This document shows, piece after piece, positions 35,435-45,593 of a stretch of 64,000 nt of DNA (positions are counted from its first letter, which is position 1; every line of letters begins with the position of its first letter). The notes under the pieces are model-generated. The model worked only from the letters and a program-made list of their open reading frames with translations. It was not told where the DNA came from and made no database searches. Position numbers and translations under genes: made by a program. The DNA comes from Pedobacter westerhofensis (GTDB lineage: Bacteria; Bacteroidota; Bacteroidia; Sphingobacteriales; Sphingobacteriaceae): contig NZ_FXTN01000004.1 of NCBI RefSeq assembly GCF_900182595.1, positions 124,001 to 188,000 of the forward strand. The letters run 5' to 3'.

Positions 35435-35439
35435 ATGAT

Positions 35440-35483
35440 AATTCTGTCTCCGGTGACGTTTGCCGCGGGAGACAGAATTTTTT
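35440..35483 (+). terminator. Terminator between SusD and GH89
   Basis: AATTCTGTCTCC (35440-35451) pairs with GGAGACAGAATT (35468-35479), followed by TTTT. It lies inside the locus, after SusCD and before the enzymes, and could lower enzyme expression relative to SusCD. Confidence 0.85.
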
Positions 35484-35536
35484 AATAGATGAAGCTTCTG
35501 ATTTACTGGCAGGAGCCGATGAATAAAAAGATATAA

Positions 35537-37753
35537 ATGATAGATATGAGGAAATACCTGATTTTAATGCTGCTGGCTTTTACTTTCGCTGGTTCAGCAG
35601 CGATTGCACAAATTAACCAAACAGAATCCGCCGCTTTTATTGCAAGGATACTGCCAGACAGGAAGAATGATTTCCTGGTAGAGGAAATCCCGCAGGAAAA
35701 TGGTAAAGATGTTTTTGAGATCGAATCTAAGGGCGATAAAATTATATTAAGAGGGAACAATGGATTATCCATTGCCTCTGCACTGAACTATTATCTGAAG
35801 AACTATTGTTTCTGTGATATCACCTGGAATGGTACGAACCTGAATGTTCCAAAGGTTCTGCCCGTAATAACCGGAAAGGTGCATAAGAATACACCCTATA
35901 ATTACCGTTATTACCTGAACTATTGCACTTTTAATTATAGTATGGCCTGGTGGGACTGGGAGCGCTGGCAGAAGGAAATCGACTGGATGGCGATGAACGG
36001 AATCAACATGCCCCTGGCAATTACCGGAGAAGAAGCCATCTGGCGCGATGTGTACCGCGGTATGGGCTTCTCAGATAAAGAACTGGAAGGGTTTTTTAGT
36101 GGCCCGGCATATTTCTCCTGGTTATGGATGGGCAATATTGATGCCTGGGGAGGCCCGCTGCCACAGCACTGGATGGATTCGCACAAGAAACTCCAAAAGA
36201 AAATCCTGGCCAGGGAAAGGTCTTTCGGGATGAAACCTGTGCTTTCTGCTTTTACCGGACACGTACCTCCGTCATTTAAAGATAAATACCCCTCTGCAAA
36301 AGTGAAACGTACCAACTGGGATGCTGGTTTTCCTGATGTTTTTATCCTGGATCCTGAAGATACGCTGTTTGAGGAAATCGGTAAGAAATATATCGACCTG
36401 CAAACAAAAGAATTTGGTACAGACCACCTGTATTCATCAGATACTTTTAATGAAAATATTCCGCCTACAAATGATTCTACCTATCTCAGTGATATGAGCA
36501 AAAAGGTATTCCGGTCAATGACAGCGGCAGACCCAAAGGCTGTTTGGGTAATGCAGGGATGGATGTTCCATTACAATAATAAATTCTGGCAGCCTCAGCA
36601 GATCAAAGCGCTGCTCAATGCGATTCCGAACGACCAGATGATCATCCTTGATCTGTACAGTGACGCACATCCTGTATGGAACCGTACGGATGCCTATTAT
36701 GGCAAGCGCTGGATCTGGAATATGCTGCAGAATTTTGGCGGCAACATCAGTATGTTCGGCCGCATGCGGCATGTGGCTGCAGACCCTGCAATTGCGCTGC
36801 ACGATCCTGAATCTCAGCAAATGGTTGGGATCGGACTAGCTCCTGAGGGGATTGAACAAAACCCCGCGCTGTTTGAACTGATGCTGGAGAATGTCTGGAA
36901 AGATACACCTACTGATGCCGATATATGGGTAAAAGGATATGCCAAACGACGCTATGGAAAGGTGACCCCGCAGATGGACGAAGCCTGGAATATTTTATTG
37001 AATACAGTATACAGCGGAGGGCTTACCGAGGGAGGCAATGAATCGATCATTGTTGCCAGGCCTACTTTTGAGAAAAAAATAGATCGGGTACTAACCAAAG
37101 TTGAATACGATCAGTTGAAACTGGTTAAAGCATGGGGTTTATTTATTGAAGCCGGGCAGGAAATAAAATCCAGTGATGGTTTTGAGTATGATCTGGTTGA
37201 CATAAGCCGTCAGGTGCTGGCAAATTATGCAAGTCCGCTGCAGCAGAAAATGGCGAAGGCTTTTAAAGATAAAGATGAAGCCGGGTATCGGAAATCAAGT
37301 GCTGAGTTTCTGGCGCTGATGGATGATATGGACCTGCTGCTAAACACGCGGAAGGATTTCCTGCTGGGCAAATGGATTGCTGAAGCCCGCGCCAACGGAA
37401 TCACAGAAAAAGAAAAGAACCTGTACGAATTTAATGCACGGGACCTGGTGACCTTATGGGGCGACAAGGAAAGCGGGCTGCGCGAGTATTCTAACCGCCA
37501 GTGGGCAGGCCTGATCAAAGGTTATTACAAACCGAGATGGCAGCTGTTTTTTACAATGCTGGACAAGTCGCTGAAAGCAGGGACAGCTCCTGATCTCAAA
37601 GCTTTTGATGCTGCGGTGAAAAACTGGGAATGGAAATGGGTAAACCTGCACAACAATGTATACCCTGCTCAGCCTAAAGGAAATGCATACGAGACGGCTG
37701 CAATGTTGTATAAAAAATATAACCAGACCATCAGGGATGCTTATGCGCGGTAG
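35537..37753 (+). CDS. Alpha-N-acetylglucosaminidase, GH89 (NAGLU-like)
   Basis: This secreted glycoside hydrolase of 738 aa removes terminal alpha-linked N-acetylglucosamine. The signal peptide (MRKYLILMLLAFTFAGSAAIA; an internal ATG at 35546 may be the true start) is followed by the N-terminal domain and the NAGLU barrel: WDWERWQKEIDWMAMNGINMPLAITGEEAIW and YFSWLWMGNIDAWGGPLP are diagnostic. The helical C-terminal domain follows. In the human lysosome NAGLU acts on heparan after an acetyltransferase; a homologue of that enzyme lies at 40885. The stop overlaps the start of the GH35 gene by 11 bp. Confidence 0.93.
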   Translation: MIDMRKYLILMLLAFTFAGSAAIAQINQTESAAFIARILPDRKNDFLVEEIPQENGKDVFEIESKGDKIILRGNNGLSIASALNYYLKNYCFCDITWNGTNLNVPKVLPVITGKVHKNTPYNYRYYLNYCTFNYSMAWWDWERWQKEIDWMAMNGINMPLAITGEEAIWRDVYRGMGFSDKELEGFFSGPAYFSWLWMGNIDAWGGPLPQHWMDSHKKLQKKILARERSFGMKPVLSAFTGHVPPSFKDKYPSAKVKRTNWDAGFPDVFILDPEDTLFEEIGKKYIDLQTKEFGTDHLYSSDTFNENIPPTNDSTYLSDMSKKVFRSMTAADPKAVWVMQGWMFHYNNKFWQPQQIKALLNAIPNDQMIILDLYSDAHPVWNRTDAYYGKRWIWNMLQNFGGNISMFGRMRHVAADPAIALHDPESQQMVGIGLAPEGIEQNPALFELMLENVWKDTPTDADIWVKGYAKRRYGKVTPQMDEAWNILLNTVYSGGLTEGGNESIIVARPTFEKKIDRVLTKVEYDQLKLVKAWGLFIEAGQEIKSSDGFEYDLVDISRQVLANYASPLQQKMAKAFKDKDEAGYRKSSAEFLALMDDMDLLLNTRKDFLLGKWIAEARANGITEKEKNLYEFNARDLVTLWGDKESGLREYSNRQWAGLIKGYYKPRWQLFFTMLDKSLKAGTAPDLKAFDAAVKNWEWKWVNLHNNVYPAQPKGNAYETAAMLYKKYNQTIRDAYAR

Positions 37754-40700
37754 GCAATCGATGTCACGGTCCTGGCAAAAGGCAGCTTATGTTCTGCTGC
37801 TGCTGATGAAATCTGCTGCAGGTTATAGTCAGGCCTTAACGGATGACCCTGCAGTGATCAACGATCACATGTTCCCTGCAAAGCCTGCTGCAAAACCATT
37901 CAGTGATTTTGACAGTAAAGGTTTCCTGATCAACGCAAAGCGTACCTTTCTGGTTTCGGCGGGCATTGAATATGCCCGTGTGCCGCATCAACTATGGGCC
38001 GACAGGCTTTTGCGGTTAAAAAGAGGCGGTTTCAATTGTGTTGAAATCTATACCATCTGGAATTTTCATGAGCCTCTGGAAGGTAAATTTGATTTCAGCG
38101 GAGATCAGGACCTGGATGGTTTTTTAGCACTGGTTAAGAAAATGGAAATGTATGCGATCGTAAGGGTTGGCCCTTATTATTGCGCGGAGTGGGACCAGGG
38201 AGGGTATCCTGTCTGGCTGCGGTTTAAACCAGGCTTGCGTGTAAGGGAACCCAATGCGGTATTTGAAAAATATGTAGACAGGTTTTTTGACCGGCTGCTG
38301 CCGGTTGTTTTTAAGCATCAGATCAACAAGGGCGGAGCAGTGGTGCTGATCCAGCTGGAGAATGAACACCCTAAAGGTTGGGGCACAATTGTGCCCGATC
38401 AGTATTTCAGGCATTTGCAGGATAAAGCCCTACATATGGGAATGGAAGTCCCTTACTTTTTCAGTGGGCTGCATCATTCTACAGACCCTGCGGGCAATGG
38501 TAAACTGGATGATGCTGCGCGGCATAATCCATGGTTCTCTACGGAATACTGGAGCATGTGGTACACGCAATATGGTGCAAAAAATGGTGATGCGGCAAAA
38601 TATGGCCGCTCTACCTGGAAAATTATCGCCAATGGCGGAAACGGATATAACATTTATATGGCTTATGGAGGCTCAAATTTCGGTTATACCAACAATGACG
38701 AAGATGCAGCATCTTATGACTACGGTGCCGCGGTAGGGCAGGCAGGAGACCTGCGGCCAATTTATTATACCTTTAAGCGCGCTGCTTATTTTGCACGCAG
38801 TTTTCAGGGAATACTTGAAAACAGTACTGATGCCACGCAAAAATATCAGTACCTGATAAAGAAAACTAACGATACGGCGGTAAGGGTGGTTTCCAGAACG
38901 AGTGCCGCAGGAGACCTGATCTTCCTGGATAACCCGGGACATCAACCCGCCGCTCACATAGTCAGCATCGCTGCTCAGCACGACGGGATGAAAATACATC
39001 TGGCAGCAGGCGAAATTTATCCTATTGTACATAACTTCAGATTAAACTCGTCAGTTACAATTGATTGGGCGCTTAGCAGAGTTTACGGCCTGCAGAAACA
39101 AAATCATACCACTACAATTGTGCTGCAGGCTGAAGCCGGAGAGGAAGTCTTTATGCAGTTTTTGTTAAAAGATAAGTTTAGTGCTGTTTCACCCAATTTA
39201 AGTAAGACATCAGCGCTTAAAAATCCTTTTAAAGTATCGGGTAACAGGCTGTCGTTTACTACAATTGCCAGAGCGGCCGAGCAGCCTCAGGAATACGTAT
39301 TTAAGGCAGGCGGGGAAAGGATCAGGATATTGGTAATGAACAGGGCCGGAACGGATCAGGCCTGGTTTATAGAAAATGTGCAAGGCATCATCACCGGCCT
39401 GCACTACGTAAGCGATGCGGAGGTGAAGAAAGGGAGGATGGTGGTCACCGCAGAATCACCTTTGTCATCCGCAACTTTGCACAAAACTGGCGCCCTGTTG
39501 CAAACACATCATAACTCCCGGATTTACCTCGAAAAAACTTCTCTTCCTCTGTTTAGCGATCATAAGCAGCCCGCAACGGTAATAGAACATGCAGCAAGAG
39601 GAAAGCCAGTGATGGCAGCATACCTTTCCGCCTGGATGTGTAAAAGCGCAGCATTAAGCGCTGATCCTGAATACGATGACAGCAGATGGCTTAGTTCTGA
39701 GAATCCCCTGCAGATGGGTGCTGATCAGGATATTACTGCAGATGCCTGGTACCGTACCAGATTTTCTGTGCCTGAATCCGGAAAGTATTCGATGCAGGCA
39801 GAGGGTGGCGACAGGGGAACGATATTTATTGATGGGAAACCATCTGCCAGATGGATGATCAAAACCGGTGAAGTCTCTTTACATCTTGATCAGGGTGAGC
39901 ACAATATGGCCATATTTACCGCGCATAACGGCCGTGATAAAATGGCTGCCTATCTTGGGCCGATTGATAATATCGATAAAAAAGGGCTGGATGGAAAAGT
40001 GCTGCTGAGAAAAGGCGGGCCTTTTTATCAGACACTGCAAAACTGGTATTTTATGAAAGCCCCGAATATACATGCAGTCAAATCTGTTGTGCCGGCACTG
40101 GATACATTGCAATGGAAGAAATATAAAATCGGTGCGGATGCCTTTGATCTCAAAGAGGGTTTTGGCTGGTTTGCTACCGTAATTCCTGCTCAGCAGGGGC
40201 TAAACCGGATGACTTTATCATTTAAAAGTGTGGATGAAAATGCCACTGTTTTTATCAACGGCAAAGAAATGATCCACCGTGTAGGATGGAATATTCCTTT
40301 TGAATTTACAATTTGCAACAAAGATATACTCAGCAAGCCGATGGTATTGACGGTTTTTGTGGAAAACCATGATAAGGAAGGCGGGATAGATCAGGCGGTA
40401 AAAATCAATACCATAGGGGACGCCAGGGTGATTACTGGTTGGAAAATGCGGGGCGGCCCGGATGAGGAATATAACAGCAACAATACCGGCAATGCCTTAT
40501 GGTCAGCATTGAAAATCAATCCTGCTGATACTGCGGCAGGCCCGCAATATTACCGTTCCTCATTTACACTACCCGCGCAGAAGGATACGCACTTGATCTG
40601 GCGGGTCAATACGACCGGAATGGGACATGGTTCGGTTTGGGTAAACGGCCATCACATCGGTCGCTATCCCGAACTGAATGGAGAAATAGGAATGTATATT

Positions 40701-40844
40701 CCCGAGCCCTGGTTAAAAACAGGTGATAATGAATTGCTGGTCTATGAAGAGGAGGGCAAACAGCCTTCTGCCCTAACTATTACCGCAGAACATGCGGCAG
40801 GACGTAAAGTTTATCATTTGATTAGCCAAAAGATATTAAAATAA
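37743..40844 (+). CDS. Beta-galactosidase-like GH35 enzyme with C-terminal beta-sandwich modules
   Basis: This is a secreted enzyme of about 1033 aa. I choose the ATG at 37743, within the GH89 stop overlap; the ATG at 37761 (MSRSWQKAAYVLLLLMKSAAGYS) is a close alternative with a signal peptide. The GH35 barrel has WNFHEPLEGKFDFSG, GPYYCAEWDQGGYPVWL, the catalytic acid/base Glu in VLIQLENEH (about residue 206), the nucleophile in FSTEYWSMW (about residue 267), and AYGGSNFGYTN. The rest contains two jelly-roll galactose-binding-like segments. It is expected to release beta-galactose from glycans. Translational coupling with GH89 is likely. Confidence 0.88.
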   Translation: MRGRQSMSRSWQKAAYVLLLLMKSAAGYSQALTDDPAVINDHMFPAKPAAKPFSDFDSKGFLINAKRTFLVSAGIEYARVPHQLWADRLLRLKRGGFNCVEIYTIWNFHEPLEGKFDFSGDQDLDGFLALVKKMEMYAIVRVGPYYCAEWDQGGYPVWLRFKPGLRVREPNAVFEKYVDRFFDRLLPVVFKHQINKGGAVVLIQLENEHPKGWGTIVPDQYFRHLQDKALHMGMEVPYFFSGLHHSTDPAGNGKLDDAARHNPWFSTEYWSMWYTQYGAKNGDAAKYGRSTWKIIANGGNGYNIYMAYGGSNFGYTNNDEDAASYDYGAAVGQAGDLRPIYYTFKRAAYFARSFQGILENSTDATQKYQYLIKKTNDTAVRVVSRTSAAGDLIFLDNPGHQPAAHIVSIAAQHDGMKIHLAAGEIYPIVHNFRLNSSVTIDWALSRVYGLQKQNHTTTIVLQAEAGEEVFMQFLLKDKFSAVSPNLSKTSALKNPFKVSGNRLSFTTIARAAEQPQEYVFKAGGERIRILVMNRAGTDQAWFIENVQGIITGLHYVSDAEVKKGRMVVTAESPLSSATLHKTGALLQTHHNSRIYLEKTSLPLFSDHKQPATVIEHAARGKPVMAAYLSAWMCKSAALSADPEYDDSRWLSSENPLQMGADQDITADAWYRTRFSVPESGKYSMQAEGGDRGTIFIDGKPSARWMIKTGEVSLHLDQGEHNMAIFTAHNGRDKMAAYLGPIDNIDKKGLDGKVLLRKGGPFYQTLQNWYFMKAPNIHAVKSVVPALDTLQWKKYKIGADAFDLKEGFGWFATVIPAQQGLNRMTLSFKSVDENATVFINGKEMIHRVGWNIPFEFTICNKDILSKPMVLTVFVENHDKEGGIDQAVKINTIGDARVITGWKMRGGPDEEYNSNNTGNALWSALKINPADTAAGPQYYRSSFTLPAQKDTHLIWRVNTTGMGHGSVWVNGHHIGRYPELNGEIGMYIPEPWLKTGDNELLVYEEEGKQPSALTITAEHAAGRKVYHLISQKILK

Positions 40845-40884
40845 CCCTCTGCAATTAAATTATAACAATATAATCATCATTAAT

Positions 40885-42012
40885 ATGGCATTATCCAACG
40901 ACCGGTTTATTACACTTGATATCTTCAGGGGAATGACGATCTGTTTTATGATTATCGTAAATTCCCCTGGTTCGGGAGCCGTACAATGGGCTCCGCTGGA
41001 TCACGCCGCATGGTTTGGTTTTACGCCCACGGATCTGGTTTTCCCATCTTTCCTGTTTGCTGTGGGCAACGCGCTGAGTTTTTCCAAGAAGAAATTTGAG
41101 AGCGATGCTACCTTTCTGGGCAAGATATTTAAAAGGACACTGATCATTTTCCTGCTGGGTTATCTGATGTACTGGTTTCCCTTTATGCACAGGCAGGGGG
41201 AGACATGGGTTTTTAATCCCCTGGCAAATACACGGATCATGGGTGTATTGCAAAGAATAGCCCTGTGCTATTTCTTTGGGGGACTGATTGTCCATTACTG
41301 CTCTAAAAAAGTCACAGTTCTGATTGCTGTGATCCTGCTGCTGGGATACTGGACGTTTCTGCTGCTGTTTGGAATCAGCGGGCAAGAGTATACCATGCTG
41401 GGCAATGCAGGTACACGCCTTGATATTTTAATTCTGGGGAACGCACACCTGTATCATGACCACGGCGGACCAGTTGCATTTGATCCTGAAGGACTGCTCA
41501 GTACGCTGACCGGCATCGTCAATGTGATCGGCGGATACCTGGCTGGTGCCTACATCCAGCGTAAAGGAAGAAATTACGAATCTATAGCTATGCTGCTGAT
41601 TTATGGTGCTATATTAATTTTTATTGCATTGTTTTGGGGGCAGTTTTTTCCGATAGCCAAGAAACTATGGACCAGCCCTTTTGTGCTGCTCACCATCGGC
41701 CTCGATCTGGTAATCCTGGGCATACTGGTGTACGTACTTGAATTGAAAAAGATCAAATGGAGTACAGATTTCTTTTTGGTATTTGGCAGAAATTCCCTGG
41801 CGATTTACCTTTTGTCGGAACTCCTGCTGGTTTGCATTCAGCTGATCCGGGTAAAGCCCGGACTCAGCTTTTACAACTGGATCAATGATGTGTTTTTTCA
41901 GCAGGTATTTCCGGGAGCGTTCGGTACACTCGTTTTTGCGGTTTGTTATATGCTGCTGTGCTGGCTGGCAGGATATATCCTGGATAAGAAAAATATCTAC
42001 ATAAAAATCTGA
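40885..42012 (+). CDS. HGSNAT/NagX-like multi-pass acetyltransferase (DUF5009-type)
   Basis: This 375-aa membrane protein has about ten helices. The N-terminus (NDRFITLDIFRGMTICFMIIVNSPGSG, then HAAWFGFTPTDLVFPSFLFAVGNAL) is the signature of the heparan-alpha-glucosaminide N-acetyltransferase-like family, which in animals moves acetyl groups from cytosolic acetyl-CoA to glucosamine on the far side of the membrane. It lacks a separate lumenal domain and is compact, as in bacterial PULs. Position between GH35 and GH92, and two genes after a NAGLU homologue, supports a role with amino-sugar glycans. The substrate and activity here are untested. Confidence 0.82.
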   Translation: MALSNDRFITLDIFRGMTICFMIIVNSPGSGAVQWAPLDHAAWFGFTPTDLVFPSFLFAVGNALSFSKKKFESDATFLGKIFKRTLIIFLLGYLMYWFPFMHRQGETWVFNPLANTRIMGVLQRIALCYFFGGLIVHYCSKKVTVLIAVILLLGYWTFLLLFGISGQEYTMLGNAGTRLDILILGNAHLYHDHGGPVAFDPEGLLSTLTGIVNVIGGYLAGAYIQRKGRNYESIAMLLIYGAILIFIALFWGQFFPIAKKLWTSPFVLLTIGLDLVILGILVYVLELKKIKWSTDFFLVFGRNSLAIYLLSELLLVCIQLIRVKPGLSFYNWINDVFFQQVFPGAFGTLVFAVCYMLLCWLAGYILDKKNIYIKI

Positions 42013-42035
42013 TACACCTCCTATTTTATCATCTG

Positions 42036-45000
42036 ATGAACTGTTTTAAACGGATATCCAAAAGGGCCATCTTATCTTTTGCTTTATGCCTGGGCGTTGC
42101 TGTCAGTGCCAGATGTTCTGCCTTTGCACAAAACAAGCCTACTGTAAACGCTGAAAGCCATACGCGATATGTAGATCCATTTATCGGCACTACAAAGAGT
42201 GCGGTGCTTACCCGCTGGGGAGGGAGTGGCGGAACTTATCCTGGTGCCGTTGCACCATCAGGATCCATACAGCTCAGTCCGGAAACACGTATTACAGGAG
42301 CTAAAGGTTATGACTATACAGACCAGCAGATTTACTTTTTTAGTTGTATCAAACATTACAGTGGCTTCCCCGAAGGCTCATCAGGTCACGTATTTATCAT
42401 GCCGGTAAGTAAGGGGCAGCAATTTGACACAGGTATAACCCGCAGGGAGTTCCGCCACCAGGATGAGCAGGCGCAACCGGGGTATTATAAAGTTGTTTTT
42501 ACAGATGATCACACTGTTGCAGAAGCAAGTGCTTCAATGAGAACAGGAATGTTCCGCTTTGCATTTCCTGCCAGGGTTACTCCGCAGTTATTTGTGGGTG
42601 ATGCAGGCGAAATCAGTTTTACCGGCAAAAGAACCTTACATGGTACGCTGGCAAACACGGTAATAAATTTTAGTGAAGACCTGCTGGACAAAAAACAGGT
42701 GAAAGGTGGTTATCTGCTCAGTTTTAAACCCTTGCGGGATGCAAAGGCTAAAACCGCAGTGATTACCCTGAAGTTAAGCACTTCTACCGTTGACTATGCT
42801 GCTGCACAAAAGAATATCGATACAGAGATTGGAGCAGCCGGTTTTGATCAGCTCAGGGAGCGGACTGCCCGCGACTGGGAAAAACAACTGTCAACAGTTG
42901 ATGTCAGCGGCGGAGGGCAGCAGAACAAAATAGTTTTTTATACTGCTCTTTATCATTCCTTACTGATTCCCTGGGTAATTTCTGATAGTGACGGCCGGTA
43001 CAGGGGAGCAGATGGCAAAATCTATAAGACAGGGGGGAATAATGAATACGGAGGTTTTTCGCCATGGGATACTTTTCGCTCCCTGCACCCCTTATTAAGC
43101 CTGTTGTACCCGGGCAAACAAAAGGATGCTATACTTTCGATGCTGGATGTTTACCGGCAGACGGGCCATCTGCCCACAGAGTCAATGACGGGCAACCACG
43201 CAGTGCCTGTCATTGTGGATGCTTATTTGAAAGGGATCAATGGGTTTGATATCAATCTGGCCTATACAGCCATGAAAAAGAACCTTGTAGAAGCTCCTTT
43301 CGTACAGAATGATATGGAAATTTATCATCAGCTGGGATATGTCCCTTCTTCCAATGCTGAATCGGTAACGCGCACAGTAGAATATGCGTATAATGACTGG
43401 GCGCTGGGCGAATATGCAAAACAGGTGATGAACGATGATCAGCTTTACAAACTGGAGCAGCAGCGTGGCCTGAATTACAGAAACCTTTTTCATCCCCAAA
43501 GTTTATTCATGCTTCCGCGTAAGGATAATCACTTTAGGTTGGAGCCTGGAATGACTGGTTACAAGGAAGGTAACAAATGGGTGTACTCATGGTTTGTGCC
43601 CCACAACGGAAAAGACCTGGTAAATCTGATGGGTGGGAATGCAGCATTTGCTGCCCGGCTGGACTCGGCAATGCGCAATGATGTGATCCTTTATGACAAC
43701 GAAACGGTGCTCCATGTTCCTTATCTTTTTAATACGCCCGGGTACCCGTCCCTCACACAAAAGTGGGTCCGGAATATTTTGCTGGAAAGGTTTAAGGCTG
43801 CTCCCGGTGGCTTGCCCGGTAATGACGACCTGGGCTCGATGTCCAGTGCCTACCTGTTCAATGCGATGGGGATATTCCCGGTCAGTCCCGGCCGGCCGCT
43901 ATATGCTATCGGTGCTCCCTTATTTCAAACTGTAAAGCTGCATCTGGCCAATCAAAAGACATTTACAATAGAAGCCAAAGGCCAGTCAAACCTAAACAAA
44001 TACGTGCAATCCCTAAAGGTAAACCATCAGCCTTATGAACAGCTCGTTCTTAACCACGGGCAGATCATGCAGGGGGGAACAATGGAATTTGTGATGAGCA
44101 ATTCTCCTGATCAACGCTGGCCAAAGGACCGCGACCCCCTGGCATTGTCAGAGACAAAAACCAGTGCGGATATTCGTCTTCTTCAATATGAGATCAGCAA
44201 AACTGTAGTAGCGCCTCATGAACTGTTCCGGATTCACTTCAGTCTGCAGAACAAGGGCAGCCTTGGTACCGAAAAAGTGGTAGTGAAGGTAAATGGCAGG
44301 CCAATCTTGTTTAAATACGTGCTTGTTCCACCCGGGACAACGGTGAGAGATTCTGTAAGCTGCAGGTTGTACAGTTTGGGCAAGGTAACGATTAGCCTCA
44401 GTACCGATGCTGATGACAAAACATTACTGCCGGCTGAGGAAGCTGCAACGCCATCCTCTGAACCTGGCCGGAGTATTTCCGTTGTGGAGTCATCAAAGCC
44501 GGTGAATGTTCCATACCTGCTGTCTGAGTTAAACTACAACCCTGTTGTGCATCAGGACTCATCGCAATACATCAGTTATGCAGCACAAAATATCACAGGC
44601 AGAAGACAGAAATTGTACATCCCCGTCAGAGTAGGTGATCAGGTTGTTTTTACAGATACGATTACACTTGAGCCCGGTCAGAAAATACAAACGGTACATT
44701 CCTTTACGATGAAGGGGCAAAATCGTTTGCCCGGAATGAAAGTCTTATCGCTGGGCAATCAGGTAGAGGCCGGCGGTCTGTCTGCAGTTTTTAAAATATA
44801 CAATGATCATCTTTCATCCTTGCTGCTCGACCTTTCGCTGCTTACTCATGGAAGTAATATGCTGTCAGATCATTCTGGCTTTGGAAATAACGCTGTAATT
44901 AATGAGAAATTCGGCGCAGCTAACGTTGTTGGAAAACCTGTTCTGCTTGATGAAAACAGGTTTGTGGAGGTACCTAATGCCGTAAGTCTTGACCATATGG

Positions 45001-45452
45001 CTGAAAGCCTGACGATGATGTGTTGGGTGTATCCTGAAAACGGTAACAAAAAAGGACTGACCGATATGTTCAGCAAAGGAGATCATCATGTTTTACAGAC
45101 CAGCAATGATCAAACACTTACCTTTTTTGCCGGGGGCTGGGGCCGTGGGGATATTACTGTTGATCTTCCGGCCAACTGGAAACAGCAATGGCATCACCTG
45201 GCAGGAGTATGCAGGGGCGACATGCTCTGGCTGTATATTGATGGCAAGCTCTGCGGCACCGCAAGGGTTGAGGGCAGTGTGAACATGTCGGTAGATAGCA
45301 AATGGCAGATCGGCAGAAATGAAGAATTTCCTTCAGAAAGAGTGTTTCATGGGTATGTCGACCAGGTAAAGGTTTATAGTCAGCCGCTTTCGCCTGACGA
45401 GATCGCTGCTATTGTAGCGGCAGAAAAGGACATCCTTATAACAATTAATTAA
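42036..45452 (+). CDS. GH92 alpha-mannosidase with Ig-like and LamG-type modules
   Basis: This secreted 1138-aa enzyme of the GH92 family is a Ca-dependent exo-alpha-mannosidase active on N-glycans and yeast mannan. The signal peptide is followed by the N-terminal beta-sandwich (YVDPFIGTTKSAVLTRWGGSGGTYPGAVAPSG) and the (alpha/alpha)6 domain with GGFSPWDTFRSLHPLLSLLYPGKQ, TESMTGNHAVPVIVDAYLKG and GNDDLGSMSSAYLFNAMG. Two beta-rich Ig-like segments (about residues 710-940) and a C-terminal LamG/concanavalin-like domain (WHHLAGVCRGDMLWLYIDGKL) are additions not present in minimal GH92 enzymes. It is the last gene of the PUL. A second GH92 gene is at 62877. Confidence 0.93.
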   Translation: MNCFKRISKRAILSFALCLGVAVSARCSAFAQNKPTVNAESHTRYVDPFIGTTKSAVLTRWGGSGGTYPGAVAPSGSIQLSPETRITGAKGYDYTDQQIYFFSCIKHYSGFPEGSSGHVFIMPVSKGQQFDTGITRREFRHQDEQAQPGYYKVVFTDDHTVAEASASMRTGMFRFAFPARVTPQLFVGDAGEISFTGKRTLHGTLANTVINFSEDLLDKKQVKGGYLLSFKPLRDAKAKTAVITLKLSTSTVDYAAAQKNIDTEIGAAGFDQLRERTARDWEKQLSTVDVSGGGQQNKIVFYTALYHSLLIPWVISDSDGRYRGADGKIYKTGGNNEYGGFSPWDTFRSLHPLLSLLYPGKQKDAILSMLDVYRQTGHLPTESMTGNHAVPVIVDAYLKGINGFDINLAYTAMKKNLVEAPFVQNDMEIYHQLGYVPSSNAESVTRTVEYAYNDWALGEYAKQVMNDDQLYKLEQQRGLNYRNLFHPQSLFMLPRKDNHFRLEPGMTGYKEGNKWVYSWFVPHNGKDLVNLMGGNAAFAARLDSAMRNDVILYDNETVLHVPYLFNTPGYPSLTQKWVRNILLERFKAAPGGLPGNDDLGSMSSAYLFNAMGIFPVSPGRPLYAIGAPLFQTVKLHLANQKTFTIEAKGQSNLNKYVQSLKVNHQPYEQLVLNHGQIMQGGTMEFVMSNSPDQRWPKDRDPLALSETKTSADIRLLQYEISKTVVAPHELFRIHFSLQNKGSLGTEKVVVKVNGRPILFKYVLVPPGTTVRDSVSCRLYSLGKVTISLSTDADDKTLLPAEEAATPSSEPGRSISVVESSKPVNVPYLLSELNYNPVVHQDSSQYISYAAQNITGRRQKLYIPVRVGDQVVFTDTITLEPGQKIQTVHSFTMKGQNRLPGMKVLSLGNQVEAGGLSAVFKIYNDHLSSLLLDLSLLTHGSNMLSDHSGFGNNAVINEKFGAANVVGKPVLLDENRFVEVPNAVSLDHMAESLTMMCWVYPENGNKKGLTDMFSKGDHHVLQTSNDQTLTFFAGGWGRGDITVDLPANWKQQWHHLAGVCRGDMLWLYIDGKLCGTARVEGSVNMSVDSKWQIGRNEEFPSERVFHGYVDQVKVYSQPLSPDEIAAIVAAEKDILITIN

Positions 45453-45593
45453 CAGTGATGCCATCTTCGGGATGTCCCTGCCTTCAGGCTGGCAAGTTAC
45501 ATGTGTCCAGCGCTATGTCATAAAATCATTGCAAACAATTTCACTTCAATTACTATTTATAGATGTATAACTATCTCTTCAACAATTCATATT

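Noticed and set aside
45501..45593. Upstream extension of the superoxide dismutase frame
   Set aside because: The twin-arginine-like signal starts at 45594, and the preceding residues do not form a plausible signal or domain.
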